From assembly GCF_009600885.1 (NCBI RefSeq), contig NZ_VCLA01000145.1:197823-240364 (forward strand): DNA of 42,542 nucleotides, written 5' to 3'. The stretch is from Streptomyces jumonjinensis. GTDB taxonomy: Bacteria; Actinomycetota; Actinomycetes; Streptomycetales; Streptomycetaceae. Position numbers and translations under genes: made by a program. The notes beneath the pieces were generated by a model that was not told the origin of the DNA, ran no database searches, and saw nothing but the letters and a program-made list of their open reading frames with translations. This document shows positions 27,455 to 36,335 of the stretch, piece after piece. Numbering within the stretch: the first letter of the stretch is position 1; each line of letters opens with the position of its first letter.

Positions 27455-28672
27455 TCAACGACGCCTTGTGCGGGAAGAAGCAGAAGAACTGTCCTGTATT
27501 GCCCTGGCGCGTTCCGCGAGAACCTCGACGGCCCGGTCGATCTCGGCCTCGGTGTTGTAGTAGTGCGGCGAGAGCCGTACCAGCGGGTGGACGCCCCGGT
27601 CCTCGGTGTCGAACTGGGTCTGCACCGGGTCGGTGATGCTGACGTTGACGCCGTGCCCGGCGAGGGCGGTCGCGACAGCGGCCGTGGCCATGTCGTCGAC
27701 CGTGCAGGTGACGATCGCGCACCGCTGCCGGCCGAGGTCGTACGTGGTGATGCCGGGCACGGCGTCCAGCCGGTCGCGCAGACAGGCGCCGAGGGCGAGG
27801 GTGCGCCGGCCGATCTCGTCCATGCCGAGGTCCAGGGCTTGCTGGACGGCGGCGCTCAGCCCCAGCACGTTGGCGTAGCAGACCTCCCATGTCTCGAAAC
27901 GCCGCGCGCCGTCGTGCCAGGTGAAGCCGCGCCTGCCGTCCCAGGTGGCAGCGGCGATCTCGGCCACATGCGGCTCCAGGTAGGCGAGTGCCTCGGGGCG
28001 TACCCAGAGGAAGCCCGTGCCGCGCGGGCCGCGCAGGAACTTGCGGCCGGTGGCGGTGAGCATGTCGCAGCCGAGTTCGGCGACGTCCACGGGGAACTGG
28101 CCGACGGACTGGGTGGCGTCGAGGAGGAAGGGAACGCCGGCGGCGCGGGTGACGCGTCCGATCTCGGCGGCCGGGTTGACCAGGCCGCCGCTGGTGGGGA
28201 CGTGGGCGATGCCCACCAGCCTGGTGCGGTCGTCGATCAGGTTCGCCAGGGCGGTGGTGTCGAGCTGGCCGGACTCGTCGTTGGGGACGACGACGACCTC
28301 GGCTCCGGTGCGCTGAGCCGTCTGAAGGTAGGCGAGGACGCTGCTGCCGTACTCGGCCCGGCCGGTGAGGATGCGATCGCCCGGCTTGAACGTCATGGAG
28401 TAGAACGCGGCGTTCCAGGCGTGGGTGGAGTTGTCGAACAGCGCGATCTCGTCCGCCTGACCGCCCACCAGCCGGGCGATGTGCCCGTAGGCGGCGTCGA
28501 TGCGGTCCCGTTCCTGGTCGGCGGCCTCGTAGCCGCCGATCGCGGCCTCCAGCTCCAGGTGGGAGGTCACGGCCTTGAGCGTCTGCCGTGACAGCAGGCC
28601 CGCGCCCGCGTTGTTGAGGTGAATCCGGTTCGCGGTGCCCGGCGTGTCCTGGCGGAGCGCTTCGATATCCAT
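27455..28672 (-). CDS. Class V aminotransferase (EgtE/cysteine-desulfurase-like)
   Basis: This 405-aa PLP enzyme of fold type I opens TANRIHLNNAGAGLLSRQTL. The PLP aspartate lies in PFLLDATQSVGQFPVD and the Schiff-base lysine in ATGRKFLRGPRGTGF. The family includes isopenicillin-N epimerase-like enzymes, ergothioneine lyase EgtE and cysteine desulfurases. No egtB/C/D neighbours occur, so the specific reaction is open. GGGAG lies 9 nt before ATG 28672. It is divergent from a LysR regulator, the usual arrangement for regulator and target. It faces the toroid gene convergently, so it probably lies outside that cluster. Confidence 0.9.
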   Translation of the reverse strand: MDIEALRQDTPGTANRIHLNNAGAGLLSRQTLKAVTSHLELEAAIGGYEAADQERDRIDAAYGHIARLVGGQADEIALFDNSTHAWNAAFYSMTFKPGDRILTGRAEYGSSVLAYLQTAQRTGAEVVVVPNDESGQLDTTALANLIDDRTRLVGIAHVPTSGGLVNPAAEIGRVTRAAGVPFLLDATQSVGQFPVDVAELGCDMLTATGRKFLRGPRGTGFLWVRPEALAYLEPHVAEIAAATWDGRRGFTWHDGARRFETWEVCYANVLGLSAAVQQALDLGMDEIGRRTLALGACLRDRLDAVPGITTYDLGRQRCAIVTCTVDDMATAAVATALAGHGVNVSITDPVQTQFDTEDRGVHPLVRLSPHYYNTEAEIDRAVEVLAERARAIQDSSSASSRTRRR

Positions 28673-28731
28673 GGTCTTTATCTCCCACTTGTGCGGTGCT
28701 GCTCTGCCTTCACGGTCCCAAAGCGAGTCCC

Positions 28732-28745
28732 TTCAGTAAAGTGAA
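28732..28745. promoter_or_regulatory. Candidate LysR operator in divergent promoter
   Basis: TTCA-GTAAAG-TGAA is a small perfect inverted repeat with the T-N12-A shape typical of LysR sites. It lies in the 122-bp region between the aminotransferase and lysR-type genes, in an unusually AT-rich patch. Confidence 0.45.
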
Positions 28746-28794
28746 TGTTTATGGAGGAGACAGGTCACGGAAACTGATGAATGGAGTGAGGGGC

Positions 28795-29742
28795 GTGTAC
28801 AACCTGCGTCGCCTGGAGGTCCTGCGGGAGCTGAAGTACCGCGGCACGCTGGCCGCTGTCGCCTCGGCCATGTCCTACAGCCCCTCGGCCGTCTCCCAGC
28901 AGCTGTCGCTGCTGGAGTCCGAGGTCGGCGCACCGCTGCTGGAGCGGGAAGGCCGAGGGGTCCGGCTGACTCCGCAGGCTGAGATCCTCGTCGCCCGCAC
29001 GGAGAAGGCGCTGCGGGAGCTGGAACGCGCCGAGGCGGAGATCGCGGCCTCGCTGTATGAGGTATCCGGGACGATCAGGGTGGCGGCCTTCCAGACCGCG
29101 ATGCTCGCACTGATGCCCACCGCGTTGACCTGGCTGAGGGAGAACCATGCCCGGATCAGGGTGGAGGCCACGCAGGCCGAGCCCGACACCTCGCTGCCCG
29201 GTCTGCTCACCCGGGACTTCGACCTTGTGATCGCCGAGACGTTCCCCGGGCACGTACGGCCGGTCCGCGCCTCCGAGTTCGAGCACCATCTGCTGTGCGA
29301 GGACGCCATGCGGCTGGCGACCCCCGCACCTGTGGGGTCGCTCGCCGATCTGGCCGAGCGCCCCTGGGTGATGGAACCCGCCGGCACACCCGCCCGGGCA
29401 TGGGCGACGGCCATCTGTCACGCCGCCGACTTCGAGCCGGACGTCGCCTATGTGTCCGCGGACATGCTGGTCCACGCACGGCTGGTCGAGCAGGGCCACG
29501 CGGTGGCCTTCCTGCCCGACATGCTGTGGTTCGACCGCGCCCCCGGCCTCCTCCTCGACCGCGCCCCCGGCCCTCTCCTCGACGGCTCCGCCGGCCACAC
29601 CCGTACCGTGCTCGCGACCATACGCGCCGGAGCCGGTGAGCACCCCCTGATCCAGACCTTCCTCACCGCGATCCGCCACGCGATCGGCGAACTGCCCGCC
29701 CGCACCGGGTATCCGCCGCATCGGCGGCGCAGGCACCACTGA
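28795..29742 (+). CDS. LysR-family transcriptional regulator
   Basis: This 315-aa regulator has an N-terminal winged HTH: LRRLEVLRELKYRGTLAAVA, then SYSPSAVSQQLSLLESEVGA and LLEREGRGVRLT. The effector-binding domain follows, e.g. GTIRVAAFQTAMLALMPTAL and DFDLVIAETFPG. GTG 28795 is preceded by GGAG at 8 nt; ATG 28777 would add six residues but has no clear RBS. A small duplication, DRAPGLLLDRAPGPLLD, lies near residue 245. It most likely controls the divergent aminotransferase and itself. Confidence 0.92.
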   Translation: MYNLRRLEVLRELKYRGTLAAVASAMSYSPSAVSQQLSLLESEVGAPLLEREGRGVRLTPQAEILVARTEKALRELERAEAEIAASLYEVSGTIRVAAFQTAMLALMPTALTWLRENHARIRVEATQAEPDTSLPGLLTRDFDLVIAETFPGHVRPVRASEFEHHLLCEDAMRLATPAPVGSLADLAERPWVMEPAGTPARAWATAICHAADFEPDVAYVSADMLVHARLVEQGHAVAFLPDMLWFDRAPGLLLDRAPGPLLDGSAGHTRTVLATIRAGAGEHPLIQTFLTAIRHAIGELPARTGYPPHRRRRHH

Positions 29743-30771
29743 CGGGATGTGAACAGACCGACGCGGTCGCGGAGTCGGAGACGACCGGTCAGGCATTCGA
29801 GATCACCCCGTGGCGGGTTTCCGGCGTATCCGGGGCATGCCCCCTGAACGTCCCGCGGTGCTCCGGGCGTGCCACAGTGCAGAGCGCGCAGTCCACCGCA
29901 TTTCGAGGAAGATCTGAGGATTTCTGATGCGTATCGGATTCGCTGTTCCCCAGTTCGGTGTCTTCGCCGATCCGGATCTCGTCCCCGACCTCAGCCGGGC
30001 CCTGGAGGACATGGCTACGACAGCCTCTGGGTCGGCGACCGGATCCTCGGGCCGCTCGCACCCAGCGACCCCTATCCGGGCCGGGTGACGGCTCGTCCCG
30101 GACCGCCGTCACGCGGCGGCGGTCCGCCCCGCTCACTGCGCCGGAGGGTCCCGCCCGCCGTCTGGCATAAGGAGAATGACGCACAGCCCCGTACGGAATC
30201 CGGCGTCCTGGTGCGGGGCGCCGCCGCCCGTCGACCGCCTGGTCGGGGCGCCGCTGCCGCCGGACCGGCTCAACCAGCTGATGGAGCGCGCGGTCGACAC
30301 ACCGCGCGCTCCCGCGATCGCGGCCCCGTGGCATCCGGCCCAGGCACCGGTGGTCACGGTGTCAGCCCCGGGGCGCCGGGGGTATGACCGCTGTTCGCCC
30401 TGTCGGCGTACACGCTGGTGCGCTGTCGGCGCCACCTGCCCTGGCCCGGCCCGACGCCGCCGTGTCCCTCCCGCCGCGTCCTTGGACGTGGGAGCGGTAC
30501 GCGCCGGAGTATCACGGCGAGATGCGGCGGCGGCCCCGCAGCGGATGGGCCGCCCGAAGGGCGCCTCGCTATCCCCGGGGTGGATCGGAGAAATCCAACC
30601 AAGCGATGGGCGGGCTGAATTGTGAGGGACTGGTGACCGTGTTTGCGTGGTGAATGCTTTTCACGTATGGCAGTATCGAGCAGAGTACGGTGGCCAGGCC
30701 GGGCGGTTTTGGCCTGGACCCATCCTCTCCGGGAGAAGGATCACCTGTCAGGGCACGGGGGAAACTGACTC
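29743..30771. other. Gene-poor segment with decayed coding DNA
   Basis: Over 1 kb without a convincing intact gene. It contains the luciferase-like relic and, from about 30176, an open frame of 149 codons (MTHSPVRNPASWCGAPPPVD...) preceded by GGAG only 1 nt before its ATG and with no recognisable similarity. Codon bias drifts between frames, which fits decay. The last ~100 bp lead into the LAL regulator. Confidence 0.5.
29927..30090 (+). pseudogene. Truncated, frameshifted luciferase-like F420/FMN oxidoreductase
   Basis: It starts MRIGFAVPQFGVFADPDLVP and runs to RALEDM; the expected next segment, GYDSLWVGDRILGPLAPSDP, follows in another frame. This is the characteristic N-terminus of LLM-class oxidoreductases. 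Only about 55 codons remain and the rest of the ~290-aa protein is missing. Confidence 0.75.
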
Positions 30772-33700
30772 ATGGAATTGATGGAACGGAACGCGGAAAT
30801 ATCGATCTTGAACGGCATGCTCGACGCCTGCATGGCGGGGCGTGGTGGAGTGGCCTTGATCAGTGGCCCGGCGGCGAGTGGGAAGACCGCGCTGTTACGG
30901 GCGTTCGGGACTCGTGTGGTCGCCGCAGGGGCACTGTTTCTGCAGGCCACAGGCTCAGGAGCCGAGCGTGATCTGCCACTTGGGGTGATGGAGCAGCTGC
31001 TGCTGGGTGCGGATCTGCCGGGTGCGGACGTCGAACTGGCGGCCGGTCTACAGGACCCTGAGGCCGCGGCCACGCCGGTACGACGGGACGAGGGCGCGCT
31101 GCCCGCGGCAGTGGCGAATGTACTCGCCGGACTCTGCGGGATTCTCCTCGCAAAGGCCAGGGAAAAGCCGATGGTGCTGTGCATCGACGAGGTGCAGCAT
31201 GTCGATGCCTATTCGCTGGAATGCGTACTGTATTTAGCACGCCGAATCGAGGCCGGTCGCATTCTGGTGGTGCTCGGCGAAAGCAGTAGCTTTCTGTCCG
31301 AGAATCCCCGCTTTCGGGTCGAGTTGCTCCGGCTGCCGGGCTGTCGCCACATGAGGCTCGGCCTTCTCTCGCGCCGCGGCGTGACCGAGATGATCACCGC
31401 CCGCCGGTCGGGGCGGCGGGCGCGCTCGCTCGCCCCGGACCTCCACCGGCTGAGCGGCGGGAACCCGCTGCTGATGTGCGCGCTGCTGGAGGACTGCCGG
31501 GCCGGCCGCGCCACAGCCGGGGCCGGGCCCGCGACCGGGCCGGACGGAACGGCCGAGCCGGATGAAACCGATGGGCGGCCGGTGCCGGGGCCCGCCTTCG
31601 AACAGGCCGTCACCACCTGCCTGTACCGCGGCGATGTCGCGATCCGGCACACGGCGTGGGCGCTGGCGGTACTCGGCCCGCACGCATCGCGCGCGGCACT
31701 CGCGGCCGTACTCGAAACCACCGCCGAGGAGGCCCACCGGAGCCTGCACGCCCTGAACGAGACGGGGCTGCTCAGCGCCGACCGGTTCCGCCACGAGGCC
31801 GGGCGCACCGCGGTGCTGCGGAGCATGGACCCGGCGTACCGCACCCGGCTCGAAGCCCGGGTCGCCCGAGTGCTGCACGAACACGGCGAGCCGGCGACCG
31901 TGCTGGTGCGGCATCTGATCGCGGCGGATCCCATTGACGCTCCCTGGACGCTGCCCACCCTGCTGGAGGCCGCCGAACGGGCGCTGGCCGACGACGAGGT
32001 GGCTCTGGCCCTCGACTGTCTGCGCGCCGCCCGTGACAGCTGCCCCGACGAGCGCCAGGCCCTGTCGATCAGGGTGGCGCTCATCCAGGCGGGCTGGCGG
32101 GTCAATCCGGCAGCGGGGTACGGGCATCTGCCCGAGCTCACCGCCGCCGCACGCGCGGGGCGTCTCGGCATGCGTGACACCAGGACGCTGATCGGACATC
32201 TCCTGTGGTTCGGCCAGGTGGACCAGGCCCTCGCCGTACTCGACGCCGCGGCGGGACCCGGTGCCGGGGAACCCGGACCGGAATCGCTCCGTGGGCCGGT
32301 GACGCGTGCCGGCAAGCCCCACGGGCCCCGGAAGCCCCAGCGGTTCGACTCCGTACGGCAGAGCACGCCCCTCGGCCTTGCGGGGCCGCCCGGCGTCATC
32401 GACGCCCTGAGACGGCTCCTCCCCGCCGCCCGCGGCACCGAACAGGGGGCGCTGGCCCTGCTGGCCACGGTCCTGGACCCGACGGGGAACGACGACGGTG
32501 ACAGCGGCGGCGAGAGTGTTGTGGTCCGGGCGGAGCGGGCTCTCCAGGGAGCCCGGCTGGACGACCGCTCGCTCACGGAGATTCTGGCCGCACTGTCCTC
32601 CCTCGTCCTCACCGACGAACTGGACAAGGCCGCCTTCTGGTGCGATGCCCTCCGCCAGGAGGCCGCGGAGCGCCATGCCCCCATGTGGCAGTCGCTGTTC
32701 GCGCTGCTCAAGGCGCTGGTCGAGTTCAGACGGGGGGCGCTGGCCGCGGCGGCGGACTCCGCCCGTGCCGCGCTCACCCTCATCGCTCCCGAAGGATGGG
32801 GAGTGGCCGTCGCCTCCCCGGTCGCCGCTCTGCTCCGCGCCGAGACCGCGCTGGGGCGACTCGACCATGCCGCCGCCCAGCTCAGCGTCCCGATCCCGGA
32901 CGCGGCCCGCCATACCTCCGGGGGACCGCTCTATCTCTGGGCGCGTGGCCACCATCACCTCGCCGCCGGCCGCCCGCACGCCGCGCTCGACGACTTCCTG
33001 GTGTGCGGGGAGCTGACGGCCGCGTGCGGTCTCGACCTGCCCGAGTTCATCCCCTGGCGGAGCGACGCCGCCCGGGTCTGTCTGTCGCTGGGCGACGAGC
33101 GCCGCGCCCGGAGTCTGGCGGAGGAGCAGCTGACCCGGCTCCGCGCCGGCGGTTCCTGGGCGCGCGGCGTCACGCTGCGCGTGCTCGCGGCCACGGCCGA
33201 GCCCCAGGACCGGCCGAGGCTCCTCGGCGAGGCCATGGAGATCCACGGGGAGCGCGGTCACCGGTTCGAACTGGCCCGGGCGACCGAAGAACTGGCCCGC
33301 GCCCACCACGAACTCGGCGACGGCAGCCGGGCCCGGAGACTGGCACGCACGGCACAGCGGCTGATGAGGGAGTGCGGGATCGAGCCGTCGGCCCACGATG
33401 TGCCCCCACCGGTCCATGAGACCTCCTCAGCCGATACGGACACGGATACGGATACGGGTACGGACACGGACACGGACGCGTACGCCGATATCGGCGTCGG
33501 CACCGGCACGGCCGAGGAGGGGACCAGGCAGCGCTCCGCGTCCGAACGGCCCTGGCCGCTGTCCGGCACCCGCCCCCACGTGATCGATGAACTCAGCGAC
33601 GCGGAACTGCGCGTGGCCACGCTCGCCGCCCGGGGGCACACCAACCGGCAGATCGCCGCCAAGCTGTTCATCACGGTCAGCACCGTCGAGCAGCATCTGA

Positions 33701-33834
33701 CCCGGGTGTACCGCAAGCTCGACGTCCGGCGCCGTACGGACCTGGCGCCCATGTACGGGCTCGGCGCCAGGGGTCCGCAGGGGCCCGCAGGGAGCCGCGG
33801 CGGAACCGCCCGGGGCCACCTCCGCGCGGGATAG
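30772..33834 (+). CDS. LAL-type LuxR regulator (large ATP-binding)
   Basis: This 1020-aa pathway-type regulator has an N-terminal AAA/STAND ATPase with Walker A GPAASGKT (32-39) and Walker B VLCIDEVQHVD (from 135). A long helical-repeat middle follows. The C-terminal LuxR HTH reads LSDAELRVATLAARGHTNRQ, then KLFITVSTVEQHLTRVYRKL. A Thr-Asp repeat (TDTDTDTGTDTDTD) near residue 890 forms a hexanucleotide-expanded linker before the HTH. Such regulators usually activate neighbouring clusters. Its downstream neighbours are a StrR-like regulator and the NRPS operon. ATG 30772 has a GGGGGAAA-type RBS; ATG 30781 is also possible. A strong terminator follows at 33859-33901. Confidence 0.95.
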   Translation: MELMERNAEISILNGMLDACMAGRGGVALISGPAASGKTALLRAFGTRVVAAGALFLQATGSGAERDLPLGVMEQLLLGADLPGADVELAAGLQDPEAAATPVRRDEGALPAAVANVLAGLCGILLAKAREKPMVLCIDEVQHVDAYSLECVLYLARRIEAGRILVVLGESSSFLSENPRFRVELLRLPGCRHMRLGLLSRRGVTEMITARRSGRRARSLAPDLHRLSGGNPLLMCALLEDCRAGRATAGAGPATGPDGTAEPDETDGRPVPGPAFEQAVTTCLYRGDVAIRHTAWALAVLGPHASRAALAAVLETTAEEAHRSLHALNETGLLSADRFRHEAGRTAVLRSMDPAYRTRLEARVARVLHEHGEPATVLVRHLIAADPIDAPWTLPTLLEAAERALADDEVALALDCLRAARDSCPDERQALSIRVALIQAGWRVNPAAGYGHLPELTAAARAGRLGMRDTRTLIGHLLWFGQVDQALAVLDAAAGPGAGEPGPESLRGPVTRAGKPHGPRKPQRFDSVRQSTPLGLAGPPGVIDALRRLLPAARGTEQGALALLATVLDPTGNDDGDSGGESVVVRAERALQGARLDDRSLTEILAALSSLVLTDELDKAAFWCDALRQEAAERHAPMWQSLFALLKALVEFRRGALAAAADSARAALTLIAPEGWGVAVASPVAALLRAETALGRLDHAAAQLSVPIPDAARHTSGGPLYLWARGHHHLAAGRPHAALDDFLVCGELTAACGLDLPEFIPWRSDAARVCLSLGDERRARSLAEEQLTRLRAGGSWARGVTLRVLAATAEPQDRPRLLGEAMEIHGERGHRFELARATEELARAHHELGDGSRARRLARTAQRLMRECGIEPSAHDVPPPVHETSSADTDTDTDTGTDTDTDAYADIGVGTGTAEEGTRQRSASERPWPLSGTRPHVIDELSDAELRVATLAARGHTNRQIAAKLFITVSTVEQHLTRVYRKLDVRRRTDLAPMYGLGARGPQGPAGSRGGTARGHLRAG
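33433..33484 (+). repeat. Hexanucleotide repeat (GGAYAC-type) in LAL regulator
   Basis: About eight tandem imperfect copies of GGATAC / GGACAC encode alternating Thr-Asp. The stretch lies in the linker between the helical region and the HTH domain, where length changes should be tolerated. Confidence 0.75.
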
Positions 33835-33858
33835 GCGGGACAGGCGGCCTCGCGAGCA

Positions 33859-33901
33859 GGACCCTTCCCCGTCCTCCCGGAGGGCGGGGAAGCGTGGGTC
33901 C
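33859..33901 (+). terminator. Terminator hairpin after the LAL regulator
   Basis: GGACCCTTCCCCGTCCT pairs imperfectly with AGGGCGGGGAAGCGTGGGTCC around a CCCGG loop. It begins 24 nt after the stop. No T-run follows, as is usual in Streptomyces. Confidence 0.6.
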
Positions 33902-34200
33902 GCCGGGCCGTTGTGCCGTCGCCGGCTGAAGCCGTCCATGTCAGCGGTGTCCCTGGTGCGGAGCGATGTCGGAGTGGACATTGGACATCGCACGGTAGGG
34001 GCCGGATGGTCACACCACGGTCCGCGTCACACCGGCGTCCATGACCATCCCGTGACCTCGGTCCGGGCACGGTGCTGTGGTGTGACCGGGCTCCGCCGGC
34101 CGGTCGCCGCACTCCGTCACCGGCCCGCCCCGCTCGCGTGACTCCCCTTCGACGGACGACCCGTGACCCGGCGGACGGAGAGACCGTCAGGGGACGGCGA

Positions 34201-34279
34201 ATAGGGGTCGCTAAGGGTGCCTCATCACGCGTGATGCCGTTGATAGGGGTACCTGTCGATAAAATGCGTTGTTAGGGTT
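34201..34279 (+). promoter_or_regulatory. TAGGG direct repeats and a 14-bp palindrome
   Basis: ATAGGGGT (34201), TAAGGGTG (34212), ATAGGGGT (34243) and TTAGGGTT (34272) are similarly oriented heptamer-like elements. A perfect palindrome CATCACGCGTGATG lies at 34223-34236 between them. The grouping looks like an activator or operator array upstream of the StrR-like gene. Confidence 0.4.
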
Positions 34280-34710
34280 GGTGCTCGGTCGGCGGTTGTT
34301 ATTTATTTTCTGCATCGTGGTGTCGTGGGGTCAGGTGCGGAAAGTTCATAACACCGGCACAGGGCAGACTTCTGAAATTCGACGAGATACGCGGCTTCGG
34401 CCTCATGCCGGGCGCACTCAGGACGGTACGGAACCGTATCGCCGGTGAGCCGGCCGTTGAGGCGGGGTGTGCGACGCGGTCTCGCGAGTCGATTTCGAAG
34501 GCGGGACATCGAGCTCCTGCTGGCGACCGCACCGGGCCCGACCGGCGGCCGGACGGTGCGGATGAGCCAGTGCGTGCTGGAGTCCGCGCCGAGAAGCGGG
34601 GATGGGTGGACATCCGGCCGAGCGGGTGTGGAGCGGCCTTCCAGTGGCCGCGGATCGCTGGGCGGGGTCCGGCGGCACGGTATGAGCCGTACCGTGCGCC
34701 GGCCAACGTC

Positions 34711-35760
34711 ATGGGGCATGCCCGCGCACCGGTCACATCACTGACGCAGGGGGAACTGGAATTGCAACTCGGGTATGCACAAATTGATCAGAACCTGGTA
34801 GTCGAAGTCGAGATCAATTCTCTTTCGACGGCCGACTCGCCACGTATCTCCGGGTCCGACCCGGACCATGTGGAGTCACTCGCAGCGGCCCAGGCGCCGC
34901 TGCCGCCCATCATCGTGCACCGTCCGACGATGCGTGTCATCGACGGTCTGCACAGATTGCGGGCAGCGGAAATCCGAGGGCTGGACAAAGTCGCGGTCCG
35001 ATTCTTCGACGGCAACGAGGCCGAAGCCTTTGTGCTCGCCGTGGAGTCGAACATCACGCACGGCCTGCCGCTGACGCTGGCGGAGCGGAAGCACGCCGCC
35101 CGACGCATCATCGACTCCCACCCGCAGTGGTCGGACCGGATGATCGCCTCGGTCGCCGGCATCGCCCATGGGACCGTCGCGGAGATCCGCAGGCGCGCTC
35201 CGGGCGGGCCGGCCGCCGAGGTCAGCAGGACCGGTCAGGACGGCCGGGTCCGCCCTATCAACATCGCCGTCGAAGGACGCAGGCTGGCCAGCGAGCTCAT
35301 CAGCGAGAACCCCGGCCTCTCGCTGCGGCAGATAGCCCGCGCGGCAGCGATATCCCCGGAGACGGCGCGCGACGTCAGAAACCGCCTGCGCCGGGGTGAG
35401 GACCCGTTGCCGAAGCCACGCTCCAGGAAACGGACCGAGCATGCGAACGGACCCGCGGAGCGGCCGAACGGCTCTGCCGCGGAAGAGGCGGGAACGCTGC
35501 TCGACCGGGCGACGGTGCGGCACCGCGCCGAGATCATGGCACGACTCAAAGCCGATCCGGCGCTGCGGTTCAGCAACACCGGGCGCACCCTGCTGCGACT
35601 GCTCACCATCCACACGATCAGCGCGAAGGGCTGGGAGGAGATCATCGACAATGTGCCACCGCACGTGCGAGCCACCGTCGCCCGGCTCGCCCGCGAATGC
35701 GGGGGAGTGTGGACGGAGTTCGCCCTGAGGCTGGAACGCAAGGTCGCCGAGAGCGCGTAG
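34711..35760 (+). CDS. StrR-like (ParB-fold) pathway-specific transcriptional activator
   Basis: This 349-aa protein combines an N-terminal ParB/Spo0J-like domain (VVEVEINSLSTADSPRISGS, PPIIVHRPTMRVIDGLHRLR, AVRFFDGNEAEAF) with an HTH (SDRMIASVAGIAHGTVAEIR). A second helical region follows (LSLRQIARAAAISPETARDV). This is the layout of StrR, NovG and the glycopeptide activators. Such proteins switch on antibiotic operons by binding long palindromes. Genes downstream on the same strand are mbtH, an exporter, a two-component system and an NRPS. The start is uncertain: ATG 34711 lacks a good RBS, whereas TTG 34763 has GGGGG 9 nt upstream. The conserved fold begins near residue 25, so either would work. 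Confidence 0.9.
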   Translation: MGHARAPVTSLTQGELELQLGYAQIDQNLVVEVEINSLSTADSPRISGSDPDHVESLAAAQAPLPPIIVHRPTMRVIDGLHRLRAAEIRGLDKVAVRFFDGNEAEAFVLAVESNITHGLPLTLAERKHAARRIIDSHPQWSDRMIASVAGIAHGTVAEIRRRAPGGPAAEVSRTGQDGRVRPINIAVEGRRLASELISENPGLSLRQIARAAAISPETARDVRNRLRRGEDPLPKPRSRKRTEHANGPAERPNGSAAEEAGTLLDRATVRHRAEIMARLKADPALRFSNTGRTLLRLLTIHTISAKGWEEIIDNVPPHVRATVARLARECGGVWTEFALRLERKVAESA

Positions 35761-36069
35761 AGGAAAGACACGGCGCCGCCGGTCGGCTCCCCCTGCCGCC
35801 CGGCGGCGCCTGGCCCTTCCGAAGCGAACGACGGTGACATCCTCCGCCTGAACCGGACCGTGCCCATCGCGTCCATGCCCGACCAAGTGGTTTGCTCGTC
35901 CAGTTGGACGTCCTTATAAAAGCCGCGCCCACAAGAATCCGAGCACCTGGCAAACAGCCCGCCGGGGCGAATTCCGTCCCGTACGACACCTCGCCTGGAC
36001 GGCCTTGTCGGCCCTGATACGCCCGGCTAGCGTGACACCGTCCTGCCCGCGAAAACCATTGGAGTGAAG
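35761..36069 (+). promoter_or_regulatory. Intergenic region upstream of mbtH
   Basis: This 309-bp gap contains a clear promoter-operator arrangement at 35892-35920 and no gene. The segment 35773-35812 (GGCGCCGCCGG...CCGGCGGCGCC) is a GC-rich hairpin and likely terminator of the StrR-like gene. Confidence 0.55.
35892..35920 (+). promoter_or_regulatory. mbtH promoter with palindrome between -35 and -10
   Basis: TTGCTC (35892-35897), a 17-nt spacer and TATAAA (35915-35920) form a promoter. The spacer carries a perfect palindrome, CGTCCAGTTGGACG (35897-35910). A protein binding there would control polymerase access directly. The start of mbtH is about 150 nt downstream. Confidence 0.55.
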
Positions 36070-36294
36070 ATGTCGAACCCATTCGACGACGAAAACGGAT
36101 CCTTCCTGGTGCTCGTCAACCACGAGAACCAGCATTCGCTCTGGCCCGCCTTCGCCGAGGTCGCGGCCGGCTGGAAGGTCGTGTTCGGAGAGGACACACG
36201 TAAAGCCTGCCTGGAGTACATCGAGGAGCACTGGACGGACATGCGCCCCAAGAGCCTCATCGAGGAGATGGATAAGTACGAAGCCATCAGTTAG
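36070..36294 (+). CDS. MbtH-family protein
   Basis: This 74-aa NRPS helper binds and stabilises adenylation domains. The family signature is complete: [21 protein letters not shown], then [20 protein letters not shown] 36070 is preceded by GGAG at 5 nt. It is followed 41 nt later by the exporter gene, with which it is probably co-transcribed. Its presence supports the reading that the truncated gene at the right edge is a real NRPS with adenylation domains needing MbtH. Confidence 0.97.
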   Translation: MSNPFDDENGSFLVLVNHENQHSLWPAFAEVAAGWKVVFGEDTRKACLEYIEEHWTDMRPKSLIEEMDKYEAIS

Positions 36295-36335
36295 ACCCGT
36301 CCCGCCCGGCAACGACAAGGAAACAGGAGGATTTC

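Larger units (their letters stand above)
33835..34710. promoter_or_regulatory. Long upstream region of the StrR-like regulator
   Basis: This ~876-bp gap holds the LAL terminator and then an AT-richer zone (34200-34330). That zone contains a 14-bp palindrome and four TAGGG/AAGGG direct repeats. Open frames on both strands between 34400 and 34710 lack RBSs and similarity. It is probably the promoter and leader for the regulator downstream. Confidence 0.45.

Noticed and set aside
30176..30625. 149-codon ORF after the luciferase-like relic
   Set aside because: Its RBS is too close to the ATG, composition drifts to Arg/Pro-rich in the second half and no domain is visible; kept only in the intergenic note.
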